From an uncultured Lachnospiraceae bacterium (lineage in GTDB: Bacteria; Bacillota; Clostridia; Lachnospirales; Lachnospiraceae): DNA of 23,347 nucleotides. Made by a program: the position numbers and the translations under genes. Position 1 is the stretch's first letter. Every line of letters begins with the position of its first letter. This document shows, piece by piece, positions 1-7,415 of this stretch. Location: NCBI GenBank assembly GCA_934351765.1, contig CAKRJM010000008.1:1-23347 (forward strand), written 5' to 3'. The notes under the pieces were generated by a model. That model did no database searches. It saw nothing but the letters and a program-made list of their open reading frames with translations, and was not told the DNA's origin.

Positions 1-80
1 TGTCCGTAGAGAGACTGTGATGGAAGAAACCTGGCTGGAAGGACTTTCGGACAGGGGTTCGATTCCCCTCAGGTCCATTA
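1..80 (+). ncRNA. ssrA: tmRNA (transfer-messenger RNA), 3' end only
   Basis: This is the tRNA-like 3' end of a tmRNA, which rescues stalled ribosomes together with SmpB. The T-arm is clear: stem AGGGG at 53-57, loop TTCGATT at 58-64, stem CCCCT at 65-69, then the acceptor strand ending in AGGTCCA. The block CTTTCGGAC just before the T-arm is typical of tmRNA 3' ends. No anticodon arm can be placed in the preceding 45 bases, which argues against an ordinary tRNA. CCA is not encoded (TTA follows the discriminator), so it would be added by the CCA-adding enzyme. The tag-peptide frame and 5' end lie left of the window. Confidence 0.72.
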
Positions 81-198
81 GAAAATGGCTGAAAACCATG
101 GCTTTTGGGCACATGGTAATCGAAAGGTAATCCCAAAGGTGATCAGACATATGTTCGATTGCCGTTGGGATCGGAAATTTCGACTCCTGGACAGACCT

Positions 199-228
199 GC
201 CCGGACCGATTCGGTTCCGGGCGGTTTT
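199..228 (+). terminator. Rho-independent terminator downstream of tmRNA
   Basis: GCCCGG (199-204) pairs with CCGGGC (217-222), continued by ACC/GGT around the loop, and is followed by a TTTT run at 225-228. It is the first convincing hairpin after the tmRNA end. The stretch 81-198 shows nothing else that I can support. Confidence 0.6.
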
Positions 229-312
229 CATATAAAATACCGTTGCCTTGTAAACCGGGCAGGAGGAAAACCTGCCGCTGTACAGAAGAGAAATACCACG
301 GAGGTGACGAAA

Positions 313-561
313 ATGAATCAGGAAATGAGAGACATGGTGAACATGATCATCGATGAGATGGCCCGGATGGAGGAGCGGATCAACAAACGATCGGATGCAC
401 GTTATGAAGCACTTGGGAAGCGAATGGATCAGTTTGATGCGCGTCTGGAAGCGCTGTGGCATGAGGTCAATGCGAACCGTCTGGAGAAGGATACGCTGGT
501 GATCATGGACAAGCGGATCACGCGGCTGGAACAGCTGGCCGGTGTGACAGTGTCTGTCTGA
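313..561 (+). CDS. Small charged coiled-coil protein of unknown function (82 aa)
   Basis: I do not recognise a named family. The open frame continues upstream to position 85, but the start at 313 is chosen because GGAGGTGA lies just before it with good spacing and the upstream part reads like noncoding sequence. The protein is soluble, Met- and Glu/Arg-rich, and almost entirely heptad-like (MARMEERINKRSDARYEALG, then MDQFDARLEAL), so a long helix or coiled coil is likely. There is no signal peptide or membrane segment. It lies alone between the tmRNA terminator and a phospholipase-D-like gene. It resembles the short helical proteins often found near mobile or phage-derived DNA, but nothing in the sequence proves such an origin. 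Confidence 0.6.
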   Translation: MNQEMRDMVNMIIDEMARMEERINKRSDARYEALGKRMDQFDARLEALWHEVNANRLEKDTLVIMDKRITRLEQLAGVTVSV

Positions 562-677
562 TCTGCGGATACATAGGATTCGCGGATGATACAAAAGAGA
601 AAGAGCGGGAGCGCGGCCGGGATGGTTTGTGCTCCTGTTTTGCAACCGGAGACCGGTTCCAGAAAGAAAGGCAGTTC

Positions 678-2090
678 ATGAAGATTCTCAGAGTGAAGAA
701 ATATCTGAAGTATGTGATTCTTAGTGCAGTTCTTATTTATCTGTTGTTTCTGATCATTCCCTATGTGAGCCATAAGGCAGTTTCGGAAGAACTAAAACAG
801 TCGTTTTCGGCTGCGTCCTGTTACGGAACGGAGGCAGGAGAGGAACGGGTTGCCTATGTGGCAGACAATGAGGAAGCATTAATCTGCCGGCTGCGTATGA
901 TCCATACGGCAAAAAAGGAGATCATTCTATCCACCTTTGATTTTAATGCGGACACCAGCGGAAAAGAGATGCTTTCGGCGCTGCTGGAAGCATCGGAACG
1001 GGGAGTATCCGTAAAGGTGCTGATCGACGGGCTGAGCGGATTCCTGGATGTCCGGGGGGATCCTTATTTTCAGGCACTGGCCTTATCGGAGAATGCACAG
1101 ATCCGGATCTATAATCCGGTAAATGTTTTAAAACCATGGAAGTTCCAGGCGCGCCTCCATGACAAGTATGTGATCGCAGACGGTGTCCGGTATCTGTTAG
1201 GCGGGCGGAATACGGATGATCTGTTTCTGGGAAATTATTCAAAATCCCAGAATATTGACAGGGAGCTGTTTGTATGTACGGAAAGCGGTGCGGCCGGCCG
1301 GTCAGTCTGCCAGCTCCTTGATTATTTTGATGAAATATGGAATCTGGAAGACAGTAAAACGTTTCAGCCTGGACACTGGAATTCCAAAAAAGAAAAGGCC
1401 CGGAGTGAGCTGGAGGATACGTATCGGCTGCTCACGGAACGATTTCCGGAGGTATATGAAGAGGAACCGGACTGGATGGCAGAAACCATGCCGGTGAACA
1501 AGATCACGCTGCTGTCAAATCCGGTGGAAGCTGAAAATAAGGAGCCGAAACTCTGGTACTGCGCCGCTGAACTGATGAAAACAGGAACAGAAATCACGAT
1601 CCAGACACCTTATATTATCTGCGGGCCGGAGATGTATCAGGATTTAACAGAAATCTGCCGGGGACGCCAGGTTGGGATTATCACCAATGCCGTGGAGAAC
1701 GGAGCCAATCCATGGGGATGTACCGATTATCTGAACCAGAAAAAGAAGATCCTTCATACCGGAGTTACGGTTTATGAGTTTGTCGGAACTCATTCCAGCC
1801 ATACCAAGACGATCCTGATCGATGACCGCATGAGCCTGGTCGGTTCTTATAATCTGGATATGCGAAGTACTTATCAGGATACGGAGCTTATGCTGGCTGT
1901 GGATTCCGAGGAGCTGAACGCAGTGCTCCGGAAGGAGGCAGAAGCCGACATGGCCTCCAGCAGAATGGTAAGAAAGGGAGAAGAACCGGTTTCAGGGGAA
2001 GCATTCCATGAAAAACCCATGGGAATCGGGAAAAAGATCCTGTATAGTGTTTTAAGAATTGTGACGCTGCCGATCCGTCGGTTTTTATAG
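678..2090 (+). CDS. Membrane-anchored phospholipase D superfamily protein (cardiolipin synthase-like)
   Basis: Two HKD motifs identify the phospholipase D superfamily: H161-x-K163-x4-D168 (HDKYVIAD) followed by GGRN, and H375-x-K377-x4-D382 (HTKTILID) followed by GSYN. In bacteria this arrangement usually means cardiolipin synthase, joining two phosphatidylglycerols or using a related phosphatidyl donor. A single N-terminal membrane segment (about residues 10-27, YVILSAVLIYLLFLIIPYV) is followed by the catalytic domains, whereas classic Cls proteins have two membrane helices. The start at 678 (MKILRVKKYLK) gives 470 residues and follows an AAAGG-type ribosome binding site. The frame is open back to 627 without a better start. 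A weak hairpin at 606-637 followed by TTTT lies just upstream. Superfamily is secure, exact substrate is not. Confidence 0.85.
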   Translation: MKILRVKKYLKYVILSAVLIYLLFLIIPYVSHKAVSEELKQSFSAASCYGTEAGEERVAYVADNEEALICRLRMIHTAKKEIILSTFDFNADTSGKEMLSALLEASERGVSVKVLIDGLSGFLDVRGDPYFQALALSENAQIRIYNPVNVLKPWKFQARLHDKYVIADGVRYLLGGRNTDDLFLGNYSKSQNIDRELFVCTESGAAGRSVCQLLDYFDEIWNLEDSKTFQPGHWNSKKEKARSELEDTYRLLTERFPEVYEEEPDWMAETMPVNKITLLSNPVEAENKEPKLWYCAAELMKTGTEITIQTPYIICGPEMYQDLTEICRGRQVGIITNAVENGANPWGCTDYLNQKKKILHTGVTVYEFVGTHSSHTKTILIDDRMSLVGSYNLDMRSTYQDTELMLAVDSEELNAVLRKEAEADMASSRMVRKGEEPVSGEAFHEKPMGIGKKILYSVLRIVTLPIRRFL

Positions 2091-2155
2091 CGGCGGAAGC
2101 TGTTGTACAAATGCAGACAGGCAGAAAAGGCAGTCTGGAAAGTTTAAGAAAGACA

Positions 2156-2184
2156 TTGACTTTTTCAGGAAAGTATATTAGTAT
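2156..2184 (+). promoter_or_regulatory. recA promoter
   Basis: A -35 box TTGACT (2156-2161) is followed after 17 bp by TAGTAT (2179-2184); TATATT also occurs a few bases earlier. The LexA box lies just downstream, so it would cover the transcription start. Confidence 0.6.
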
Positions 2185-2193
2185 AAGAAAAGA

Positions 2194-2207
2194 CGAACGT
2201 TTGTTCT
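2194..2207 (+). promoter_or_regulatory. LexA (SOS) operator of recA
   Basis: CGAACGTTTGTTCT matches the Gram-positive SOS box pattern CGAAC-N4-GTTCG except for the last base. It lies at about the expected transcription start, between the promoter and the recA ribosome binding site, which is the usual place for SOS repression. Confidence 0.85.
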
Positions 2208-2257
2208 AAACAAAACGGTAATGAATGAACAGACGGATTTTGAGCGGAGGAAAAATT

Positions 2258-3325
2258 ATGATAAAAGAAGAGAAGCAGAAAGCCCTGGATGCGGCGCTGG
2301 TAAATATTGAAAAAGCTTACGGAAAAGGTGCGGTTATGCGTCTGGGTGATTCTTCTGCCCATATGAATATTGAGACGATTCCTACGGGATCTCTGAGCCT
2401 GGATATTGCTCTGGGACTGGGCGGTGTACCGAGAGGAAGAATTGTGGAGATTTACGGACCGGAGTCCAGCGGTAAAACAACCGTAGCGCTTCACATGGTT
2501 GCGGAAGTCCAGAAGCGTGACGGGATCGCCGGTTTTATCGATGCGGAGCATGCGCTGGATCCTGTGTATGCAAAGAGCATCGGCGTTGACATTGACAACC
2601 TGTATATTTCCCAGCCGGACAGCGGCGAGCAGGCGCTGGAGATCGCGGAAACCATGGTGCGTTCCGGTGCTGTGGATATTGTAATTATTGACTCGGTTGC
2701 AGCCCTGGTACCCAAGGCGGAAATCGACGGAGATATGGGCGATGCCCATGTGGGTCTTCAGGCGCGCCTGATGTCCCAGGCCCTCCGGAAACTGACGGCT
2801 GTGATTGGAAAATCCAACTGCGTTGTGATCTTTATCAATCAGCTTCGTGAAAAGGTTGGAGTTATGTTCGGAAATCCGGAGACGACCACTGGCGGACGTG
2901 CACTGAAATTCTATTCTTCTGTCCGGCTGGATGTAAGAAGAATCGAGACGTTAAAGCAGGGCGGAGAGATGATCGGAAACCGTGTCCGTGTGAAGGTGGT
3001 AAAAAACAAAGTGGCGCCGCCGTTCAGAGAGGCAGAGTTTGACATCATGTTCGGAAAAGGAATTTCCAGAGAGGGAGATATCCTGGATCTGGCTGCAAAG
3101 GAAAATATCGTGGAAAAGAGCGGGGCCTGGTATTCTTATAACGGGAACAAGATCGGACAGGGACGGGAGAATGCAAAGATCTTTCTGGCAAACAATCCGG
3201 AGATCATGTCTGAGATTTCCGAGAAGGTAAGAGCACATTACGGATTGACAGACGGTGCGCCGGCATCGGTCTGGGGAAATGAAAAAGCAGCAGAAGAAAC
3301 CCGGAAAGAAGAGAACGATAAATAG
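2258..3325 (+). CDS. recA: RecA recombinase
   Basis: RecA forms ATP-dependent filaments on single-stranded DNA for homologous recombination and triggers LexA self-cleavage. The protein has 355 residues from the start at 2258 ([11 protein letters not shown]), which follows GGAGG with good spacing. The open frame begins at 2225, but that start lacks a ribosome binding site. Walker A GPESSGKT is at residues 67-74, with the canonical DNA-binding and ATPase segments after it ([20 protein letters not shown]). The C-terminus is short and acidic, as usual. A LexA box and its own promoter precede it. No convincing terminator follows; rny has its own promoter. Confidence 0.99.
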   Translation: MIKEEKQKALDAALVNIEKAYGKGAVMRLGDSSAHMNIETIPTGSLSLDIALGLGGVPRGRIVEIYGPESSGKTTVALHMVAEVQKRDGIAGFIDAEHALDPVYAKSIGVDIDNLYISQPDSGEQALEIAETMVRSGAVDIVIIDSVAALVPKAEIDGDMGDAHVGLQARLMSQALRKLTAVIGKSNCVVIFINQLREKVGVMFGNPETTTGGRALKFYSSVRLDVRRIETLKQGGEMIGNRVRVKVVKNKVAPPFREAEFDIMFGKGISREGDILDLAAKENIVEKSGAWYSYNGNKIGQGRENAKIFLANNPEIMSEISEKVRAHYGLTDGAPASVWGNEKAAEETRKEENDK

Positions 3326-3367
3326 GACAATTTTTTCTGAGGACTTGTTTTCAGACCGGAATAATGC

Positions 3368-3396
3368 TTGACAATAACCTTAGAAAAGTTTAAAAT
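3368..3396 (+). promoter_or_regulatory. rny promoter (near-consensus sigma-A)
   Basis: TTGACA (3368-3373), a 17 bp spacer and TAAAAT (3391-3396) make a near-consensus housekeeping promoter in the recA-rny gap. The leader before the rny start is about 75 bases. Confidence 0.8.
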
Positions 3397-3479
3397 TGTA
3401 TTGTTGTGATGCTCATGGTATTATCGGCCATAAGGTACCTGGGCAGCGTACAATGAAAACTAAATAAGGAGGTGCTCCT

Positions 3480-5039
3480 GTGGGAGGAACTATGATAGCT
3501 GTAATCGTAGCAATTTTAATTACACTATGCGTTGTAGCTCCTGTTACTTGGTTCATTGCAATAGCATACCGGAAAAAGGTATACGAGAGCAAAATCGGAA
3601 AAGCGGAAGAGAAATCCCGGGAAATCATAGATGAAGCTTTAAAAGTTGCGGAAACCAAGAAGCGCGAAGCTCTCTTAGAAGCCAAAGAAGAATCCATGAA
3701 GACAAAGAATGATCTGGAGAAAGAGGTTCGGGAGAGAAGAGCAGAGATACAGCGTTACGAAAGACGAGTTTTAAACAAAGAAGAAAACTTAGAAAAAAGA
3801 TCCGAGGCACTGGAGAAAAGGGAATCCGGCCTGGCGTCCAAAGAAGAACAGCTTGTGAAGAAGAAGAAAGAAGCGGAAGAGCTGCTCGAAAAGGAAGTGC
3901 AGGAACTGGAACGGATTTCAGGATTTACCTCCGAACAGGCAAAGGAATATCTTTTAAAGACTGTTGAGAATGATGTAAAGCACGACACTGCGAAGATGGT
4001 CAAGGAGCTGGAAGCCAGAGCAAAGGAAGAAGCCGGTAAGAAAGCAAAAGAATATGTGGTTACTGCGATCCAGAAATGTGCAGCGGACCATGTGGCAGAA
4101 TCTACGATCTCTGTGGTACAGCTTCCTAATGATGAGATGAAGGGACGGATCATCGGACGTGAGGGTCGTAACATTCGAACCCTGGAAACACTGACAGGTG
4201 TTGATTTGATTATCGATGATACTCCGGAAGCAGTGATCCTTTCCGGATTTGATCCGATCCGAAGAGAGATCGCAAGAATCGCTCTGGAGAAGCTGATCGT
4301 AGATGGACGAATCCATCCGGCCAGAATTGAAGAAATGGTGGAGAAAGCCCAGCGTGAAGTTGAAACCATGATCCGTGAGGAAGGCGAGGCTGCTGTCCTT
4401 GAGGTAGGCATTCATGGAATCCATCCGGAGTTGATAAAACTTCTGGGCAAGATGAAGTTCCGGACCAGTTATGGTCAGAACGCATTAAAGCATTCGATTG
4501 AGGTAGCACATCTTTCCGGCCTTCTGGCAGCGGAAATTGGTGTGGATGTTCGTATGGCAAAGAGAGCTGGCTTGCTTCATGATATTGGCAAGGCAGTGGA
4601 TCATGAAATGGAAGGCTCGCATATTCAGCTTGGTGTTGAATTATGCAGAAAATATAAGGAATCCCCTGTGGTTATCAATGCAGTGGAATCCCATCACGGT
4701 GACGTGGAGCCTGAAACCCTTATCGCCTGCATCGTACAGGCTGCAGATACCATCTCTGCTGCTCGTCCTGGTGCGCGCCGCGAGACAATCGAAACATATA
4801 CCAATCGGTTAAAACAGTTGGAAGATATCACGAACTCGTTCAAGGGAGTCGAGAAATCTTTTGCCGTTCAGGCAGGGCGGGAGATCCGCATTATGGTAGT
4901 GCCGGAACAGGTAAGTGACGACGATATGGTTCTGATGGCGAGAAATATCGCAAAACAGATCGAGTCGGAGCTGGAATATCCCGGACAGATCAAAGTTAAT
5001 GTGATTCGAGAATCCAGAGTAACGGATTACGCAAAATAG
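3480..5039 (+). CDS. rny: Ribonuclease Y
   Basis: RNase Y is the membrane-bound endoribonuclease that starts mRNA decay in many Firmicutes. Domains in order: an N-terminal membrane helix (about residues 5-27); a long charged coiled coil (about 35-190) rich in [16 protein letters not shown] repeats; a KH RNA-binding domain with [12 protein letters not shown] at 222-233; and an HD metallo-phosphodiesterase domain with [12 protein letters not shown], His367-Asp368 being the metal ligands. The length of 519 residues is normal. The GTG start at 3480 is favoured by AAGGAGGT six bases upstream. An ATG at 3492 with its own GGAGG is an alternative that would shorten the N-terminus by four residues. 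A terminator follows immediately. Confidence 0.97.
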   Translation: MGGTMIAVIVAILITLCVVAPVTWFIAIAYRKKVYESKIGKAEEKSREIIDEALKVAETKKREALLEAKEESMKTKNDLEKEVRERRAEIQRYERRVLNKEENLEKRSEALEKRESGLASKEEQLVKKKKEAEELLEKEVQELERISGFTSEQAKEYLLKTVENDVKHDTAKMVKELEARAKEEAGKKAKEYVVTAIQKCAADHVAESTISVVQLPNDEMKGRIIGREGRNIRTLETLTGVDLIIDDTPEAVILSGFDPIRREIARIALEKLIVDGRIHPARIEEMVEKAQREVETMIREEGEAAVLEVGIHGIHPELIKLLGKMKFRTSYGQNALKHSIEVAHLSGLLAAEIGVDVRMAKRAGLLHDIGKAVDHEMEGSHIQLGVELCRKYKESPVVINAVESHHGDVEPETLIACIVQAADTISAARPGARRETIETYTNRLKQLEDITNSFKGVEKSFAVQAGREIRIMVVPEQVSDDDMVLMARNIAKQIESELEYPGQIKVNVIRESRVTDYAK

Positions 5040-5048
5040 TTATAAAAG

Positions 5049-5087
5049 AAAACGGACAACAGAATAACAATCTGATGTCCGTTTTTT
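5049..5087 (+). terminator. Terminator of rny
   Basis: AAAACGGACA (5049-5058) pairs with the TGTCCGTTTT arm starting at 5076, and the run of six T at 5082-5087 completes an intrinsic terminator. Confidence 0.85.
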
Positions 5088-5091
5088 GTTA

Positions 5092-5215
5092 CCGCGGAGA
5101 GCCAAGCGGCTGAGTGCGCTGGCGCAGGCTCAGCCATTTGGCGACCGCGCTCATCCATGGAATTTGCGGAGCAAATTCCATGGATGAGTCAAGGAAATCC
5201 GAAGGATTTTCTTGA
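5092..5215. repeat. Array of three abutting stem-loops (possible dispersed intergenic element)
   Basis: Three inverted repeats follow each other without gaps. Hairpin 1 (5093-5149) has nested arms CGCGG/CCGCG, GCCAA/TTGGC, GGCTGAG/CTCAGCC and TGCG/CGCA with small internal loops. Hairpin 2 (5150-5188) is a perfect 18 bp stem (CTCATCCATGGAATTTGC and its complement) with the loop GGA. Hairpin 3 (5189-5215) has 12 bp arms with one mismatch and the loop GAA. There is no T-run after any of them, so they are not simple terminators. They lie between the rny terminator and the Nudix gene. Confidence 0.75.
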
Positions 5216-5257
5216 GTAAATAAAAGAGTGATATGGACACACCAGAAAGGAGTTCTT

Positions 5258-5794
5258 ATGGAAGAAATTAAACGGATCAAACGTGAGCTTGCTTATCAGG
5301 GCAGGATCTTAAATATTTACCGCGATTATATGTCTCTTCCCAACGGCCATACAGCAGTCTGGGATTATGTGGAGCATAAGGGCGCTGCAGCGGTGGTAGC
5401 TGTGGCAGATGACGGAAAGATCCTTATGGTACGCCAGTACCGTAATGCACTGGAGCGTTATACGCTGGAGCTTCCGGCGGGAGCTGTAAATGAAGTAGGA
5501 GAACCGAAGGAGGTCTGTGCGGCCAGAGAACTGGAGGAGGAGACCGGTTATCGGGCAGAGTCGCTGGAGTGGCTGATCAATGTCAACACAACGGTGGCGT
5601 TTTGTAATGAGTTTATCGGGATCTATCTGGCGGAGAAGCTGATCCCATCAAAGCAGCATCTGGATGAGGATGAGTTCCTGAATGTGGAGGCACATGAGCT
5701 GGATGAGCTGGTTCAGATGATCCTGGATGGACGGATTACTGATGGAAAAACAATTGCAGCGCTTCTGGCCTATAAAGTAAAGCGGGGCAGATAA
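5258..5794 (+). CDS. nudF: Nudix hydrolase, ADP-ribose pyrophosphatase type
   Basis: The enzyme probably hydrolyses ADP-ribose to AMP and ribose 5-phosphate. The Nudix signature spans about residues 75-98: PAGAVNEVGE followed by R90-E91-L92-E93-E94-E95-T96-G97, which supplies the metal-binding glutamates. The spacing between the first Gly and the first Glu is one residue longer than the textbook G-x5-E. The preceding VRQYRNALERYTLELPAG is characteristic of the ADP-ribose subfamily. The start at 5258 (MEEIKRIKREL, 178 residues) follows AAAGGAG; the frame is open from 5228 but lacks a site there. The spoIIM homologue follows, the same pairing as nudF-spoIIM in Bacillus, which supports both assignments. 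Confidence 0.9.
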   Translation: MEEIKRIKRELAYQGRILNIYRDYMSLPNGHTAVWDYVEHKGAAAVVAVADDGKILMVRQYRNALERYTLELPAGAVNEVGEPKEVCAARELEEETGYRAESLEWLINVNTTVAFCNEFIGIYLAEKLIPSKQHLDEDEFLNVEAHELDELVQMILDGRITDGKTIAALLAYKVKRGR

Positions 5795-5868
5795 AAGGAA
5801 AAGCTGACAGGTCATATTTCCGGCGGCCTGTTCATATAGTAGAACAGCAGACAGGCCGGGGCTGTGTG

Positions 5869-5892
5869 TTCCTGTGCCGGAAAGGACAGGAA
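5869..5892 (+). promoter_or_regulatory. Hairpin overlapping the spoIIM ribosome binding site
   Basis: TTCCTGT (5869-5875) is complementary to ACAGGAA (5886-5892) with a ten-base loop. The right arm and loop contain the AAAGGA/CAGGA ribosome binding region of the gene starting at 5897, so the stem could limit translation. Confidence 0.35.
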
Positions 5893-5896
5893 TGTC

Positions 5897-6478
5897 ATGG
5901 GAAAAGAAAAGCGGCTGATACAGGTGGGTGGAGCAGTGTTTTTCGGAGCAGTTCTTCTTGGAACGATCGCAGCAAACCTGATTGGCAGACACAGTACGGA
6001 CAGCTTTTCGGTTTATTTGTCACAGCTTCAGAATGCGGTTAATCGTGTATCTTTTTCCAAAGAAACTTATTTTTTTTACCTGTTAAGACTTCGGCTCATG
6101 GAAGCGGGAGCAGTCTGGTTATTATCCATGACATCCTTTGGGGGTGTATGCCTTTGGGCGATGATTTTGTGGCTGGGATTTTCCGGCGGAGTTCGGATTT
6201 CCATGGCAACGCTGGTCTACGGAGGACGCGGGATCCTGTTTTTTCTTGCCAGCATCTTGCCGCAGATCATTTTTTATATTCCGGCAGTTCTCCTGCTTTG
6301 CGGAAGAGGCTTCGGAATCTATCGGTTTATGAAGAAACAGCGGGACTGGGGGCAGTATCGGAGCATTCGTATGACGAAAGATATTCTTATGCTGCTGATT
6401 CTGATCTTATGTATCCTTCCAGGAATTATCTGCGAAAGCTATGTAAGTCCGCTGCTTCTGAAACTGTTTTTCCGGTAG
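5897..6478 (+). CDS. spoIIM: Stage II sporulation protein M homologue (SpoIIM/DUF95 family)
   Basis: SpoIIM is a polytopic membrane component of the SpoIID-SpoIIM-SpoIIP complex that remodels septal peptidoglycan so the mother cell can engulf the forespore. The 193-residue protein has a helix near residues 10-28, further hydrophobic helices in the middle (AVWLLSMTSFGGVCLWAMIL; GILFFLASILPQIIFYIPAV) and one near the C-terminus. The pattern GFSGGVRISMATLVYGGRGI followed by ILPQIIFYIPAVLLL is the conserved core of the family. The start at 5897 follows AGGA; the frame continues upstream to 5864 without a better site. Position directly after the Nudix gene matches the Bacillus order. Assignment rests on topology, core motif and context. 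Confidence 0.78.
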   Translation: MGKEKRLIQVGGAVFFGAVLLGTIAANLIGRHSTDSFSVYLSQLQNAVNRVSFSKETYFFYLLRLRLMEAGAVWLLSMTSFGGVCLWAMILWLGFSGGVRISMATLVYGGRGILFFLASILPQIIFYIPAVLLLCGRGFGIYRFMKKQRDWGQYRSIRMTKDILMLLILILCILPGIICESYVSPLLLKLFFR

Positions 6479-6604
6479 TCGCGAAGTAAACAGAGTTCTT
6501 TTCGGATTCCCCGGAGCGAGATTGACAGCGTGAACAGGCAGTGTTAAGCTGAATATAAGGACAGAAATAAAAATCTGGCTGCTGAAAGAAAAGGAGGAAT
6601 TACG

Positions 6605-7156
6605 ATGAAGGTATTGATATTAAACGGAAGTCCCAGGATGAAGGGCAACACAAAAGCGGCACTTTCCGCTGTGGCAGATGGAATCAGAGAAGGGCTGAAG
6701 CCGGAAGAACTGGAAATTTATGACGTGTCAAAGCATAAGCTTTCGGCCTGTCTTGCCTGCGATGGCTGTAAGAGAAACGGAGGAACCTGTGTTCAGCCGG
6801 ACGATACAGCGGAACTGATCCAGAAGATTTATGATGCCGACATTCTGGTATTTGGGACTCCGGTTTATTTCTGGGGTATGTCCGCGCAGTTAAAGATGGC
6901 GGTGGACAAGCTGTATTCCAGGGATGATGCATTGAAAAAGCTGGATAAAAAGGTTGGCCTGGTGACGATCGGGGCAGCAGCTCTTGATGATCCGGAATAT
7001 AAGCTTATTGAGGATCAGATGGTATGTATCTGTGACCATTTCGGATGGAAGCTGACCTTCTCTTATCAGGTATCGGCATGGGAGGCCGGAGAACTGGAAG
7101 CGGATGAGGAGAAGATGAGTGTGTTCAGAGGAGCATGGGAGTCGATGGAAGAATAG
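6605..7156 (+). CDS. NADPH-dependent FMN reductase / iron-sulfur flavoprotein-type flavodoxin
   Basis: The 183-residue protein has a flavodoxin fold. GSPRMKGNTKA at residues 8-18 is the FMN phosphate-binding loop and FGTPVYFWGMSAQLKMAVD around 86-105 is the second flavin contact. A compact cysteine motif C49-x2-C52-x2-C55-x6-C62 matches the arrangement seen in iron-sulfur flavoproteins that carry one 4Fe-4S cluster, so electron transfer in an anaerobe is likely; physiological partners are unknown. AAAGGAGGAATT precedes the ATG. A TTGACA at 6522-6527 could be a -35 box, but the matching -10 (TAAGCT) is poor. A long hairpin terminator follows directly, so the gene is probably monocistronic. Confidence 0.85.
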   Translation: MKVLILNGSPRMKGNTKAALSAVADGIREGLKPEELEIYDVSKHKLSACLACDGCKRNGGTCVQPDDTAELIQKIYDADILVFGTPVYFWGMSAQLKMAVDKLYSRDDALKKLDKKVGLVTIGAAALDDPEYKLIEDQMVCICDHFGWKLTFSYQVSAWEAGELEADEEKMSVFRGAWESMEE

Positions 7157-7168
7157 AGGGAAGATGAC

Positions 7169-7252
7169 GCCGCCAGTCCACCCATGTATATCCGTGGCAC
7201 ATAGTTGAGCTGCCCCGGCCATACATGGGAAGTGGACTGGCGGCTGTTTTTT
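7169..7252 (+). terminator. Long-stem intrinsic terminator after the flavoprotein gene
   Basis: GCCGCCAGTCCAC (7169-7181) pairs with GTGGACTGGCGGC (7232-7244); the stem continues with CCATGTAT/ATACATGG across a small bulge and then CCG-GGC/GCC-CGG near the tip. A run of six T follows at 7247-7252. The stem is far longer than termination requires. Confidence 0.85.
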
Positions 7253-7409
7253 ATTTCATAGGAAAGTTCGTCCTATGAAATAAAAAACGCTCCGCAGGGA
7301 TCGCACTGCGGCGGAACGGAAGATTGCCGCTTTGCGGCCCGCCGCAGGCGGAGAATCCTGCAAGCAGGATTCTTTATGTTTCATAGAAAAGCTCGTCCTA
7401 TGAAATAAA
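7247..7409. repeat. Second stem-loop array between convergent genes
   Basis: A perfect 17 bp inverted repeat (7247-7263 with 7271-7287, core ATTTCATAGGA, loop AAGTTCG) begins the block and an imperfect copy of the same palindrome (7373-7409) ends it. Between them are a GC-rich hairpin (CCGCAG/CTGCGG near 7292-7311) and three abutting hairpins: GCCGC-TTT-GCGGC (7326-7338), CCGCC-GCA-GGCGG (7339-7351) and AGAATCCTGC/GCAGGATTCT (7352-7373). No T-run suited to terminating the minus-strand aroG transcript is present. The layout suggests a dispersed structured repeat. Confidence 0.75.
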
Positions 7410-7415
7410 ACATGT

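Noticed and set aside
1..180. tmRNA 3' end as an active integration site with a downstream repeat
   Set aside because: The only repeated piece is GTTCGATT (8 bases) near 153, too short and lacking the acceptor-end sequence, and no integrase is nearby.
3755..4411. 218-codon minus-strand open frame
   Set aside because: It is the Ser/Phe-rich shadow of the charged coiled coil of rny, with no ribosome binding site or domain.
5825..5857. GGCCTGT/ACAGGCC inverted repeat as a nudF terminator
   Set aside because: There is no T-run after the right arm and the loop can form competing pairs; left unassigned.
5092..7409. CRISPR array suggested by repeated palindromes
   Set aside because: Repeats are not regularly spaced, have no unique spacers, and no cas genes are present.
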